5,444 bases of DNA. It comes from Desulfotignum sp. GTDB taxonomy: Bacteria > Desulfobacterota > Desulfobacteria > Desulfobacterales > Desulfobacteraceae. Both the position numbers and the translations under genes were made by a program. This document shows positions 1 through 5,444 of this stretch, in pieces. The stretch lies in assembly GCA_011390695.1 (NCBI GenBank), contig JAABRW010000080.1:1-5444 (forward strand), written 5' to 3'. Below the pieces are notes generated by a model. That model saw only the letters and a list, made by a program, of their open reading frames with translations, made no database searches and was not told the origin of the DNA. The first letter of the stretch is position 1. The number at the start of each line of letters is the position of its first letter.

Positions 1-753
1 GTTGCCTATACATACAATGTCTGTCATTGCCTCCCCTTTCTGATGCTTCGCAAACAATGCATCGAGCCTTTGCATGAAAGTCGTTCTGAATGGTGGGTTT
101 ATACGGAACTGGCCAAGCGGTTGGGGATGGAGAAATCCTTTCCGTGGAAATCCGAAGAAGAACTGGTACGCTTTGAACTAGGCCCCTCAAAATTGTCTTT
201 TGATCATCTTTTGAATGAAAAGCCTGAAGGCGATTTTTATCAGGAAAAAACATATCAGATCAACGACAATCTGTTTGCAACTCCATCCAGGAGGATTGAA
301 CTCTACAGCCAGGCGTTAGAACATATCGGATTTGATCCGCTTCCGACCTATCAGGAACCGGAAAGAAGTCCCTTGAGTTCGGACAAAGCGTTTCTTGATG
401 AATATCCGCTGATACTCAGCACCGGTCATCGAAACTATTATTTTACTCACAGTCAGCATCGGAATGTCAAAATGCTTCGGGATGAAGCCCCTGAACCTGA
501 AACAGAGATCGGGACGGAAACAGCAGAAAAATATCAGATAAAAAACGGGGACACAATTATTGTCAAAACAAATACAGGGCAGGTAAGAATGAAAGCCCGT
601 GTGGATGATCGAATTTCAGAAGGGATGGTTTTTGTGCCGCACGGCTGGCCTGAGGAGGCCAATGCGAATCTTCTGACAGACGTGACCTGTCGAGAGAAAA
701 TTATGGGATATCCGGATCAGAAATCACTTTTGTGCAGTATCCAAAAAGCGTGA
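1..753 (+). CDS. Molybdopterin oxidoreductase (DMSO reductase family), C-terminal part, 5' truncated
   Basis: The reading frame is open from base 1 to the TGA at 751-753, giving 250 residues. The first ATG (43) is internal: the residues before it continue the family pattern, so the gene starts outside the window. Around residues 20-40, an 'IEPLHESRSEWW' stretch followed by 'ELAKRLGM' matches the conserved segment before the last domain of molybdenum bis-MGD enzymes. 'TPSRRIELYS' follows near residue 95. From about residue 134 the fragment reads as the molybdopterin-dinucleotide-binding domain (Pfam PF01568 type): 'YPLILSTGHRN', then a beta-barrel segment with 'IKNGDTIIVKT' and 'VFVPHGWPEEANANLLTD'. 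Family members are 600-900 residues, so about two thirds is missing, including any FeS cluster motif and the Mo ligand. Substrate and cell location therefore cannot be judged. No twin-arginine signal could be seen here even if present. No terminator separates it from the symporter 167 nt downstream, so they may be co-transcribed. Confidence 0.9.
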   Translation, partial: VAYTYNVCHCLPFLMLRKQCIEPLHESRSEWWVYTELAKRLGMEKSFPWKSEEELVRFELGPSKLSFDHLLNEKPEGDFYQEKTYQINDNLFATPSRRIELYSQALEHIGFDPLPTYQEPERSPLSSDKAFLDEYPLILSTGHRNYYFTHSQHRNVKMLRDEAPEPETEIGTETAEKYQIKNGDTIIVKTNTGQVRMKARVDDRISEGMVFVPHGWPEEANANLLTDVTCREKIMGYPDQKSLLCSIQKA

Positions 754-906
754 AATCCTTTTGATGTATCAGAATAGACAAATGTCATCAGACGTCCGTA
801 AAGCCATTGGTTGACAATTTTGTGATGCAACATGACGAAAGGAGGGGAGCAACAAGAAGTCGACACAGATCAAAAGATCAGAAATCAGTCAGAAACCATT
901 TCAAAA

Positions 907-912
907 AAGGAG
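907..912 (+). promoter_or_regulatory. Shine-Dalgarno site fixing the symporter start
   Basis: AAGGAG lies 8 nt before the ATG at 921. The same frame is open further upstream (TTG 807, ATG 825), but those codons have no comparable site and would add a very polar N-terminal extension to a membrane protein. The 921 start is therefore preferred. Confidence 0.8.
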
Positions 913-920
913 ATAAGACC

Positions 921-2474
921 ATGTCAGGAGGAGTCATTATAGCGCTGTGTGTCATCGCAGCTTACTTGATCATCACGCTTTGCATCGGCATTTTTTCATC
1001 AAGAAATGTGTCAAAATCTTCAGAAGGGTATTTTATGGCCAAAAGAAGCCTTGGGCCATATGTGATGTTTTTTACACTTTTTGCCACCAACATCAGCGCC
1101 TTTGCATATTTAGGCGGGCCTGGGGGTGCTTATCATCTGGGGCTTGGATTTTTCGGCTTTTTAGCGACAACAACCAGCATGGCAGCGGTTTTCTTCTACA
1201 TCATCGGGTTTCGTTCATGGCTGATCGGCAAGAAATTCGGCTATATGACTCCGGCGGAATTGTTTGGCAAACGGTATGCGAGTGATGCGCTAAGTATTCT
1301 CATCGTCTTGGTATTGGGGGTTTTTACGTTGGCTTACATGGTCGTTCAGCCCATCGGGGCGGGATATATCATCAGTGGTCTGACTCAAAATGCACTGCCA
1401 ACATGGGTCGGCGTTGTTATGATTCTTGTATTTGTCACAATGTATGTGTTTATTGGTGGATTAAGGGCAACGGCTTATGCTGATTTGTTCCAGGGCCTTG
1501 TCATGATGGTGTGTGTTATGGCCGCCTTCGGCCTGATCGTGTATAAGCTCGGCGGCGTGTCTGAAGTTACACAGAACCTGGTTGTAAACTTCCCTGAGCT
1601 GATTGAAAGGAAAAATTTCACTGTTCAGAACTGGTTCAGTTTTGCGCTGGTCATTGGGCTGGCAATTCCTGTATTCCCACAGCTTTTCACAAAATTCCTT
1701 GCAGCAAAAAGTTCTGATTCCCTGCGGACGACCATGTCTTTTTATCCGCTTGCAATGATCCTGATCTATGTGCCGGTGCTGTTTCTCGGTGTCTATGGCC
1801 ATACCGTGTTTCCGGACTTGGTCGGTAAGGAGTCAGATCAGATTATTCCGCTGCTTCTGGGAAAATATTATCCCTTGTGGATAGGCGCCATTATTTTATC
1901 AGCGGTACTGGCAGCAATCATGTCAACGTTAGGGGCACAATTGATCACCATCAGCACGATGTTCACAAAAGATGTGTATGTCCGATATATTAATAGAACA
2001 GCCAGCCAGAAAAAACAGGTCTTTGTCGGGCGTTTTTTCATTCTTGTACTGGCTTTGACAACGACCGCAATCGCTTTGAAACCACCCGCGGCCATATTGA
2101 GCATCGTTTCATGGGCCTTTACCGGATATGCAGTGTTGACTCCGACGGTGCTTGCCGGGCTTTACTGGAAAAGAAGCACTGCCGCTGGTGCCATATCATC
2201 AATTGTAGCCGGTGAATCCGTATTGGTCCTGTTTGCCGCAGGAATCATTCCCATGTCTGTTCTTCAGGGATTCCAGGTCATCATTCCCGTCATCTCGACG
2301 ACTGTGATTGTGCTTGTTGGGGTCAGCCTTCTAACGCAGCAGAAAGGGGAAGAAAAAGAATCTGCTGAAAGAACTCACCAATATCTGGATTCAGTGCTTT
2401 CGGAAAGCGAAACAATCATTGAAACACCGATACCCGTGCTGGCATCAAGTTTTAACTATCAAAAATCAAAATAG
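921..2474 (+). CDS. Sodium:solute symporter (SSS family) permease
   Basis: This 517-residue polytopic inner-membrane protein matches the SSS family (PF00474) in length and pattern, with about 12-13 hydrophobic segments. The first helix (residues 4-26) is followed by the unwound-helix signature 'ATNISAFAYLGGPGGAYHLG' at 55-74. Then come 'GYMTPAELFGKRY' at 107-119, 'GGLRATAYADLFQG' at 179-192 and 'AAIMSTLGAQL' at 331-341. S335 and T336 in that last segment sit where the family places its Na2 sodium-site hydroxyls. A polar tail of about 45 residues ends the protein. Family members couple Na+ (some H+) entry to uptake of monocarboxylates, amino acids, pantothenate or sugars. Substrate cannot be read from sequence, but the adjacent acyl-CoA ligase and the DUF3311 gene at 4158 favour a monocarboxylate. 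The start is set by AAGGAG at 907-912. The ligase begins 61 nt after its stop. Confidence 0.92.
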   Translation: MSGGVIIALCVIAAYLIITLCIGIFSSRNVSKSSEGYFMAKRSLGPYVMFFTLFATNISAFAYLGGPGGAYHLGLGFFGFLATTTSMAAVFFYIIGFRSWLIGKKFGYMTPAELFGKRYASDALSILIVLVLGVFTLAYMVVQPIGAGYIISGLTQNALPTWVGVVMILVFVTMYVFIGGLRATAYADLFQGLVMMVCVMAAFGLIVYKLGGVSEVTQNLVVNFPELIERKNFTVQNWFSFALVIGLAIPVFPQLFTKFLAAKSSDSLRTTMSFYPLAMILIYVPVLFLGVYGHTVFPDLVGKESDQIIPLLLGKYYPLWIGAIILSAVLAAIMSTLGAQLITISTMFTKDVYVRYINRTASQKKQVFVGRFFILVLALTTTAIALKPPAAILSIVSWAFTGYAVLTPTVLAGLYWKRSTAAGAISSIVAGESVLVLFAAGIIPMSVLQGFQVIIPVISTTVIVLVGVSLLTQQKGEEKESAERTHQYLDSVLSESETIIETPIPVLASSFNYQKSK

Positions 2475-2481
2475 CCAAAAT

Positions 2482-2498
2482 TTGTGAAGTGTTCACAA
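2482..2498 (+). promoter_or_regulatory. Perfect 17-bp dyad, candidate operator upstream of the ligase
   Basis: TTGTGAAGTGTTCACAA is a perfect inverted repeat with 7-bp arms and a 3-nt centre. It lies between the symporter stop and the ligase ATG, and its right edge is 37 nt before that ATG. The half-sites resemble CRP/FNR-type TGTGA/TCACA, but the gap between them is 5 nt, not the usual 6, so a different regulator family is equally possible. No T-run follows, so it is a poor terminator. I could not find a convincing -10/-35 pair around it. The operator role is inferred from symmetry and position only. Confidence 0.4.
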
Positions 2499-2535
2499 TA
2501 AGGGTCAATATTAATAAAGATGGGGGGACATTCGC

Positions 2536-4122
2536 ATGAATTTTACAGACATTCCAGATCAGTTCAACATCGCCACGTATATGCTGGATCGTCATATCGA
2601 AGAGAAAAGAGGGGACCGACCGGCCATTTATTTCAAAGATCAAGTGATCACCTGGTCGCAGGTTGCAACACAGGCAAACAAAACAGGAAACGCATTGCTT
2701 GATCTGGGGATTGAACAGGAAAACAGGGTAATGATCTGCCTTCCGGATTGCCCGGAATTCATCAGCACCTATTATGGCATAATAAAAACCGGTGCTGTTG
2801 CCGTCCCGGTGAACACGATGGCAATGCCGGGTGATTATCGGTATTATTTGAACGACAGCAGGGCAAAGATTCTAATCACCAGCGCAGATCTGGCGCCGGT
2901 TTTCAATGACATGCAGGATAATCTGAAATATTTGAAGCATATCGTTGTGATCGGGGATGTTCAACCCGGACAAATCAGTTTTAATGATATTGTCAGCCAG
3001 GCTTCCCCGGAATTGACAGCAGCCCCGACTTCCAAGGATGATATGGCATTCTGGTTATATAGTTCCGGGACGACCGGATTGCCCAAAGGGGTTGTCCATC
3101 TGCATCATGATCTTCTGTACAGCATGCCGCCGCACAGCACGGATGTGATGGGTATCACAGAGAATGATATCTCATATTCAATTTCCAAACTTTATTTTTC
3201 ATATGGTCGCAACAACTCCATTGATTCTCCCTCCTTGAAAGGATCCGCAGTGGTTCTCAACCCGGAAAAACCGGAACCGGAAATTGTAATGAATACCATT
3301 GAAAAGTATCGCCCCACTCTGTTTTACGGTGTGCCCAGTTTTTATTCCGCACTTCTGAACCACATGGAAAAAACCGGACGAAAACTGGATCTTTCTTCCG
3401 TCCGGTTGTGTGTATCAGCCGGGGAAGCACTGCCAAAGGTGATTTATGAAAAATGGCGGGAAATGTTCAATGTTGAAATACTCGATGGTGTCGGTTCCAC
3501 GGATGTTGGAATGATTTACCTGTCCAATCGCCCAGGAAGCGTCCGGCATGGCAGTTGTGGAAAATTGCTGACCGGTTATGAAGGCAGATTGCTAGGTGAA
3601 CAGGGAGCGGATGTTGAGGTGGGAGATATTGGAACGCTGTGGGTGAAAAATGACGGGACCACTGCCTGCTACTGGAACAAGCATGACAAGACCAAACAAT
3701 CGATTCACGGGGAGTGGTTCTGCACGGGGGATCAATTTTATCAGGACGCGGACGGCTACTATTGGTACGCCGGCCGTGATGACGACATGCTGAAACCGGG
3801 TGGGTTGTGGCTGTCCCCGATGGAAATTGAAAACGTGCTGCTGGAGCATTTTCAGGTCAATGAGGTGGCCGTGGTTGCAGAAGGCAATGAAGCCGGCCTT
3901 GATAAACCGGTCGCTTTTGTCGTGCTAAGAGATGATCATGATTCCACGCAGGATATGGAGAAAGTGTTAAAGGATTTTGTGAGAGAAAGAGCTGCCCATT
4001 ACAAGTGTCCTCGAAAAATATATTTTGTCGATGAACTGCCACGGACAGCCACCGGTAAAGTTCAACGATTCAAATTGCGGGCCAGACTGACAAATGACCT
4101 TAAAAAAACTACCGCAGCATAA
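2536..4122 (+). CDS. Benzoate-CoA ligase family acyl-CoA synthetase (AMP-forming)
   Basis: This 528-residue cytosolic enzyme belongs to the ANL superfamily. It would activate a carboxylate with ATP and CoA through an acyl-AMP, giving an acyl-CoA and trapping the imported acid. Signature motifs appear in order: P-loop 'YSSGTTGLPKG' at 175-185, acyl-pocket region 'YFSYGRNNS' at 220-228, 'DGVGSTD' at 317-323, 'CTGD' at 396-399, hinge 'GRDDDMLK' at 413-420, and 'PRTATGKVQR' at 502-511 with K508 as the adenylation lysine. Overall spacing, the 'LSNRPGSVRHG' segment after the GSTD motif and the YAGR-DDMLK hinge resemble benzoate-CoA ligases most. Several positions differ from what I recall for true benzoate ligases: D323 replaces the usual Glu, M326 a usual His, R225 a neutral residue, and the hinge reads K-P-G-G-L-W. 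The substrate may therefore be another cyclic or aromatic acid. The start is supported by a G-rich SD (2522-2527) 8 nt upstream. The DUF3311 gene follows after 35 nt with no terminator between. Confidence 0.88.
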   Translation: MNFTDIPDQFNIATYMLDRHIEEKRGDRPAIYFKDQVITWSQVATQANKTGNALLDLGIEQENRVMICLPDCPEFISTYYGIIKTGAVAVPVNTMAMPGDYRYYLNDSRAKILITSADLAPVFNDMQDNLKYLKHIVVIGDVQPGQISFNDIVSQASPELTAAPTSKDDMAFWLYSSGTTGLPKGVVHLHHDLLYSMPPHSTDVMGITENDISYSISKLYFSYGRNNSIDSPSLKGSAVVLNPEKPEPEIVMNTIEKYRPTLFYGVPSFYSALLNHMEKTGRKLDLSSVRLCVSAGEALPKVIYEKWREMFNVEILDGVGSTDVGMIYLSNRPGSVRHGSCGKLLTGYEGRLLGEQGADVEVGDIGTLWVKNDGTTACYWNKHDKTKQSIHGEWFCTGDQFYQDADGYYWYAGRDDDMLKPGGLWLSPMEIENVLLEHFQVNEVAVVAEGNEAGLDKPVAFVVLRDDHDSTQDMEKVLKDFVRERAAHYKCPRKIYFVDELPRTATGKVQRFKLRARLTNDLKKTTAA

Positions 4123-4157
4123 CATGATAATTCAAATCCCAAAAAAAGGTAACAGAT

Positions 4158-4367
4158 ATGTCGAGAAAAAAACAGAATTTATTATGGGTCATCGCATTTG
4201 CCATTCCGTTTATCGGTTATGTGGATTTCTGGCAGTGGCATAAAATCGAACCATTGGTATTTGGTTGGATCCCCTGGCATGTGTTTTATCAGATTTTGCT
4301 CAATGTACTCCTGGCGGTTGTATATACATCGTTTGCCATTTGCCGCTGGCCAAAACAGAAAATTTGA
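4158..4367 (+). CDS. DUF3311-type small membrane protein, probable symporter accessory subunit
   Basis: This 69-residue protein has a short basic N-terminus (MSRKKQ) and two predicted transmembrane helices at about 8-26 and 40-62. The connecting loop contains 'IEPLVFGWIPWHVFYQ' (30-45), which fits the DUF3311 (PF11755) pattern: a Pro, then a Gly-x-Pro, then an aromatic stretch leading into helix 2. Proteins of this family are, from memory, usually encoded directly beside and upstream of an SSS symporter gene, and are thought to be a small partner of that transporter. Here the likely partner is the symporter ending at 2474, with the ligase in between. An AAGGT SD (4146-4150) lies 7 nt before the ATG. 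It is the last intact gene before the terminator at 4475, so it probably closes the operon. Function is inferred from family association only. Confidence 0.72.
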   Translation: MSRKKQNLLWVIAFAIPFIGYVDFWQWHKIEPLVFGWIPWHVFYQILLNVLLAVVYTSFAICRWPKQKI

Positions 4368-4474
4368 TGTGATCGCTTTTCTCACTGTGGGCGGCCTGTC
4401 AAAAAAAACGTCGATATCATGTTGGTTTCTATTTTAAAATTTTGTCAAAACGTTTTTTCCTGACAGATTTCAAG

Positions 4475-4519
4475 CATTCCGGGTATTCAAAAATGGAATA
4501 CCCGGAATGTATTCTTTTT
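4475..4519 (+). terminator. Strong Rho-independent terminator
   Basis: A perfect 14-bp stem (CATTCCGGGTATTC at 4475-4488, paired with 4496-4509) has a 7-nt loop, AAAAATG. It is followed by the T-rich stretch TATTCTTTTT (4510-4519). The stem has a GC core and no mismatches. The T-run is on one side only, so it acts on the + strand and most likely ends the symporter-ligase-DUF3311 transcript about 110 nt after the last stop codon. Confidence 0.85.
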
Positions 4520-4765
4520 ATAAAATCGCAATCAATTGTTGACGAAAGTCCCCAAAGTTTTGTATTTCAGATGAAGGAATGCCGGGTTCAGGCAGCCAGA
4601 AAACGCAAAAATTGGCCGGACTATCCGTGCAAATCAGCCGGATTGGTTGAATACACCTATTTTGCATCGGCATTTGATCCGAATATCAAAACAACCTGTA
4701 TCGGATGTCCCCCGGATGTCCAACCGGAGGAATGGTTTTGTGCATGGCGGTTCAGCGTGGAATAG
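4493..4765 (+). pseudogene. C-terminal remnant of a cysteine-containing protein, possibly DUF6125-like
   Basis: The frame is open to the TAG at 4763-4765. The part that reads like real protein starts around 4553 ('SFVFQMKECRVQ') and continues with 'NWPDYPCKSAGLVEYTYFAS' and 'DPNIKTTCIGCPPD', ending 'EEWFCAWRFSVE'. Cysteines fall at the codons beginning 4580, 4628, 4697, 4706 and 4739, including one Cys-x2-Cys pair. The pattern resembles, from memory, the C-terminal third of DUF6125 or ATC-hydrolase-like proteins found in deltaproteobacterial degraders, which are about 180-200 residues long. The N-terminal two thirds are absent: in their place is the terminator hairpin, whose loop contains the only upstream ATG (4493). 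Neither that ATG, nor ATG 4571, nor TTG 4442 has a Shine-Dalgarno site. A decayed fragment is the simplest reading. A short functional protein starting at 4571 (64 aa) is not excluded. Confidence 0.45.
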
Positions 4766-4808
4766 TCCGCCATCAAAAATAGCCAATGAATGAACCAAAG
4801 GAACATGG

Positions 4809-4813
4809 AAGGA
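4809..4813 (+). promoter_or_regulatory. Shine-Dalgarno site fixing the carboxyltransferase start
   Basis: AAGGA lies 9 nt before ATG 4823. An in-frame ATG at 4805 also exists, but the nearest SD-like run (AAAGGA, 4797-4802) is only 2 nt from it, which is too close. Related carboxyltransferases also tend to begin with a short polar segment like the one after 4823. The downstream start is preferred. Confidence 0.65.
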
Positions 4814-4822
4814 CTTTTATTT

Positions 4823-5444
4823 ATGGGAACCACAGCAGACAATATTCAGACCCTGAAGCGCAAAGAGCAGGAAATTTTGAAAATGGGGGGGGACGCTGCG
4901 TTGGAAAAGCGGCGGGAACAGGGCAGGCTCAATGCCAGGGAACGGCTGGATCATTTGTTTGACAAAGGCACGTTCCGGGAACTGGATATGTTTGTCACCC
5001 ACCGGTGTACCAATTTCGGCATGGAAAAAAAACAAATTCCGGCAGACGGGGTGGTGACTGGCCATGGTAAAGTGGGCGGGCGGATCGTGTTTGCCTATGC
5101 CCAGGATTTCACGGCCCGGGCCGGATCCTTAGGCGAGATGCAGGCCAAGAAAATCTGCAAGGTCATGGACATGGCGTTGAAAGCCGGGGCCCCGGTCATC
5201 GGCATGAATGATTCAGGTGGTGCCAGAATCCAGGAAGGCATTGATGCGTTGTCCGGATACGGGGAGATATTTTTCAGAAATTCCGCGTGCTCCGGAGTGA
5301 TTCCTCAGATCTCCGCCATCATGGGGCCAACCGCCGGCGGGGCTGTGTATTCCCCGGCCATGACTGATTTTGTGTTCATGGTGAAGAAAAGCAGCTATAT
5401 GTTCATCACCGGCCCCAATGTGATCAAGGCGGTCACCGGTGAAG
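4823..5444 (+). CDS. Acyl-CoA carboxylase/decarboxylase carboxyltransferase subunit, 3' truncated
   Basis: The first 207 codons are present and the frame is still open at the right edge. The family is about 510-520 residues, so roughly 40% is visible. This is the PF01039 carboxyltransferase that moves a carboxyl group between biotin on a carrier protein and an acyl-CoA. Seen in order: 'GRLNARERLDHLFDKGTFRE' at 34-53, 'MFVTHRCTNFGMEKKQIPAD' at 56-75, 'DGVVTGHG' at 75-82, 'DFTARAGSLGEM' at 95-106, 'NDSGGARIQEG' at 129-139 and 'GPTAGGAVYSPA' at 168-179. The last two form the glycine-rich crotonase-fold segments that line the active site and oxyanion holes. The sequence fits propionyl-CoA carboxylase beta, methylmalonyl-CoA decarboxylase alpha and glutaconyl-CoA decarboxylase alpha types. 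The specificity residues lie outside the window. It has its own SD and sits after a terminator, so it is probably a separate transcription unit. It is visibly more GC-rich than the genes before it and contains a run of eight G at 4885-4892. Confidence 0.93.
   Translation, partial: MGTTADNIQTLKRKEQEILKMGGDAALEKRREQGRLNARERLDHLFDKGTFRELDMFVTHRCTNFGMEKKQIPADGVVTGHGKVGGRIVFAYAQDFTARAGSLGEMQAKKICKVMDMALKAGAPVIGMNDSGGARIQEGIDALSGYGEIFFRNSACSGVIPQISAIMGPTAGGAVYSPAMTDFVFMVKKSSYMFITGPNVIKAVTGE

Noticed and set aside
811..840. TTGACA at 811-816 as a -35 element
   Set aside because: No TATAAT-like hexamer is found at 15-19 nt spacing, so a promoter cannot be supported.
807..920. N-terminal extension of the symporter from TTG 807 or ATG 825
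   Set aside because: No ribosome-binding site precedes either codon, the extension is strongly polar and unlike the family, and ATG 921 has a well-spaced AAGGAG.
832..942. 36-codon ORF (ATG 832 to TAG 942) overlapping the symporter start, with GGAGGGG inside it
   Set aside because: It has no SD of its own and encodes a very polar peptide with no family resemblance. The GGAGGGG run at 840-846 has no start codon at a proper distance, so it is best read as part of a purine-rich leader.
1461..2104. Minus-strand ORFs opposite the symporter gene (1461-1802 and 1868-2104)
   Set aside because: Their translations show no family pattern, and they lie fully opposite a well-supported membrane-protein gene. 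They are shadows of its codon use.
4396..4466. Imperfect inverted repeat (CTGTCAAAAAAAACG with CGTTTTTTCCTGACAG)
   Set aside because: Arms are mostly A/T runs with a mismatch and a bulge, and the loop is about 40 nt. It is probably chance in an A/T-rich gap, and the real terminator follows immediately.
4539..4568. TTGACG plus TATTTC as a promoter for the carboxyltransferase
   Set aside because: The -35 is good, but the -10 matches at only half its positions at 18-nt spacing. It is too weak to annotate, although some promoter is expected between the terminator and 4823.
4744..4773. 7-bp hairpin ATGGCGG/CCGCCAT at the end of the gene remnant
   Set aside because: It has a 16-nt loop, a short stem and no T-run, so it does not look like a terminator or a known regulatory element.

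Overview
The window looks like part of a catabolic gene cluster from an anaerobic bacterium, most likely a Desulfobacterota (deltaproteobacterial) degrader of aromatic or cyclic carboxylates. This rests on the mix of gene families and their resemblance to proteins I know from such organisms. There is no rRNA or other taxonomic marker, so the assignment is an inference. All supported genes are on the + strand. I see no mobile element, CRISPR array or tRNA.

Layout: (1) Positions 1-753 hold the C-terminal 250 residues of a molybdopterin oxidoreductase of the DMSO-reductase family, cut by the left edge. (2) After a 167-nt purine-rich leader comes a sodium:solute symporter (921-2474; 517 aa from the SD-supported ATG). 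(3) A 61-nt gap carrying a perfect 17-bp dyad (2482-2498) leads into a benzoate-CoA-ligase-type acyl-CoA synthetase (2536-4122). (4) A 69-aa two-helix membrane protein of the DUF3311 type follows 35 nt later (4158-4367). (5) A strong intrinsic terminator (4475-4519) closes this unit. (6) Just downstream is what looks like the C-terminal remnant of a cysteine-containing protein (about 4493-4765), with no ribosome-binding site. (7) A biotin-dependent acyl-CoA carboxylase or decarboxylase carboxyltransferase starts at 4823 and runs off the right edge.

Working model (inference): the symporter, helped by the DUF3311 protein, imports a monocarboxylate. The ligase traps it as a CoA thioester. The carboxyltransferase would act further down the pathway, as in propionyl-, methylmalonyl- or glutaconyl-CoA metabolism. 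The molybdoenzyme could be an oxidoreductase for the same substrate or for respiration, but its active-site half lies outside the window. The points most worth a second look are the separation of the DUF3311 gene from its symporter by the ligase, several non-consensus residues in the ligase, the dyad before the ligase, and the gene remnant next to the terminator, where base composition also shifts. I did not find a clearly new type of system.
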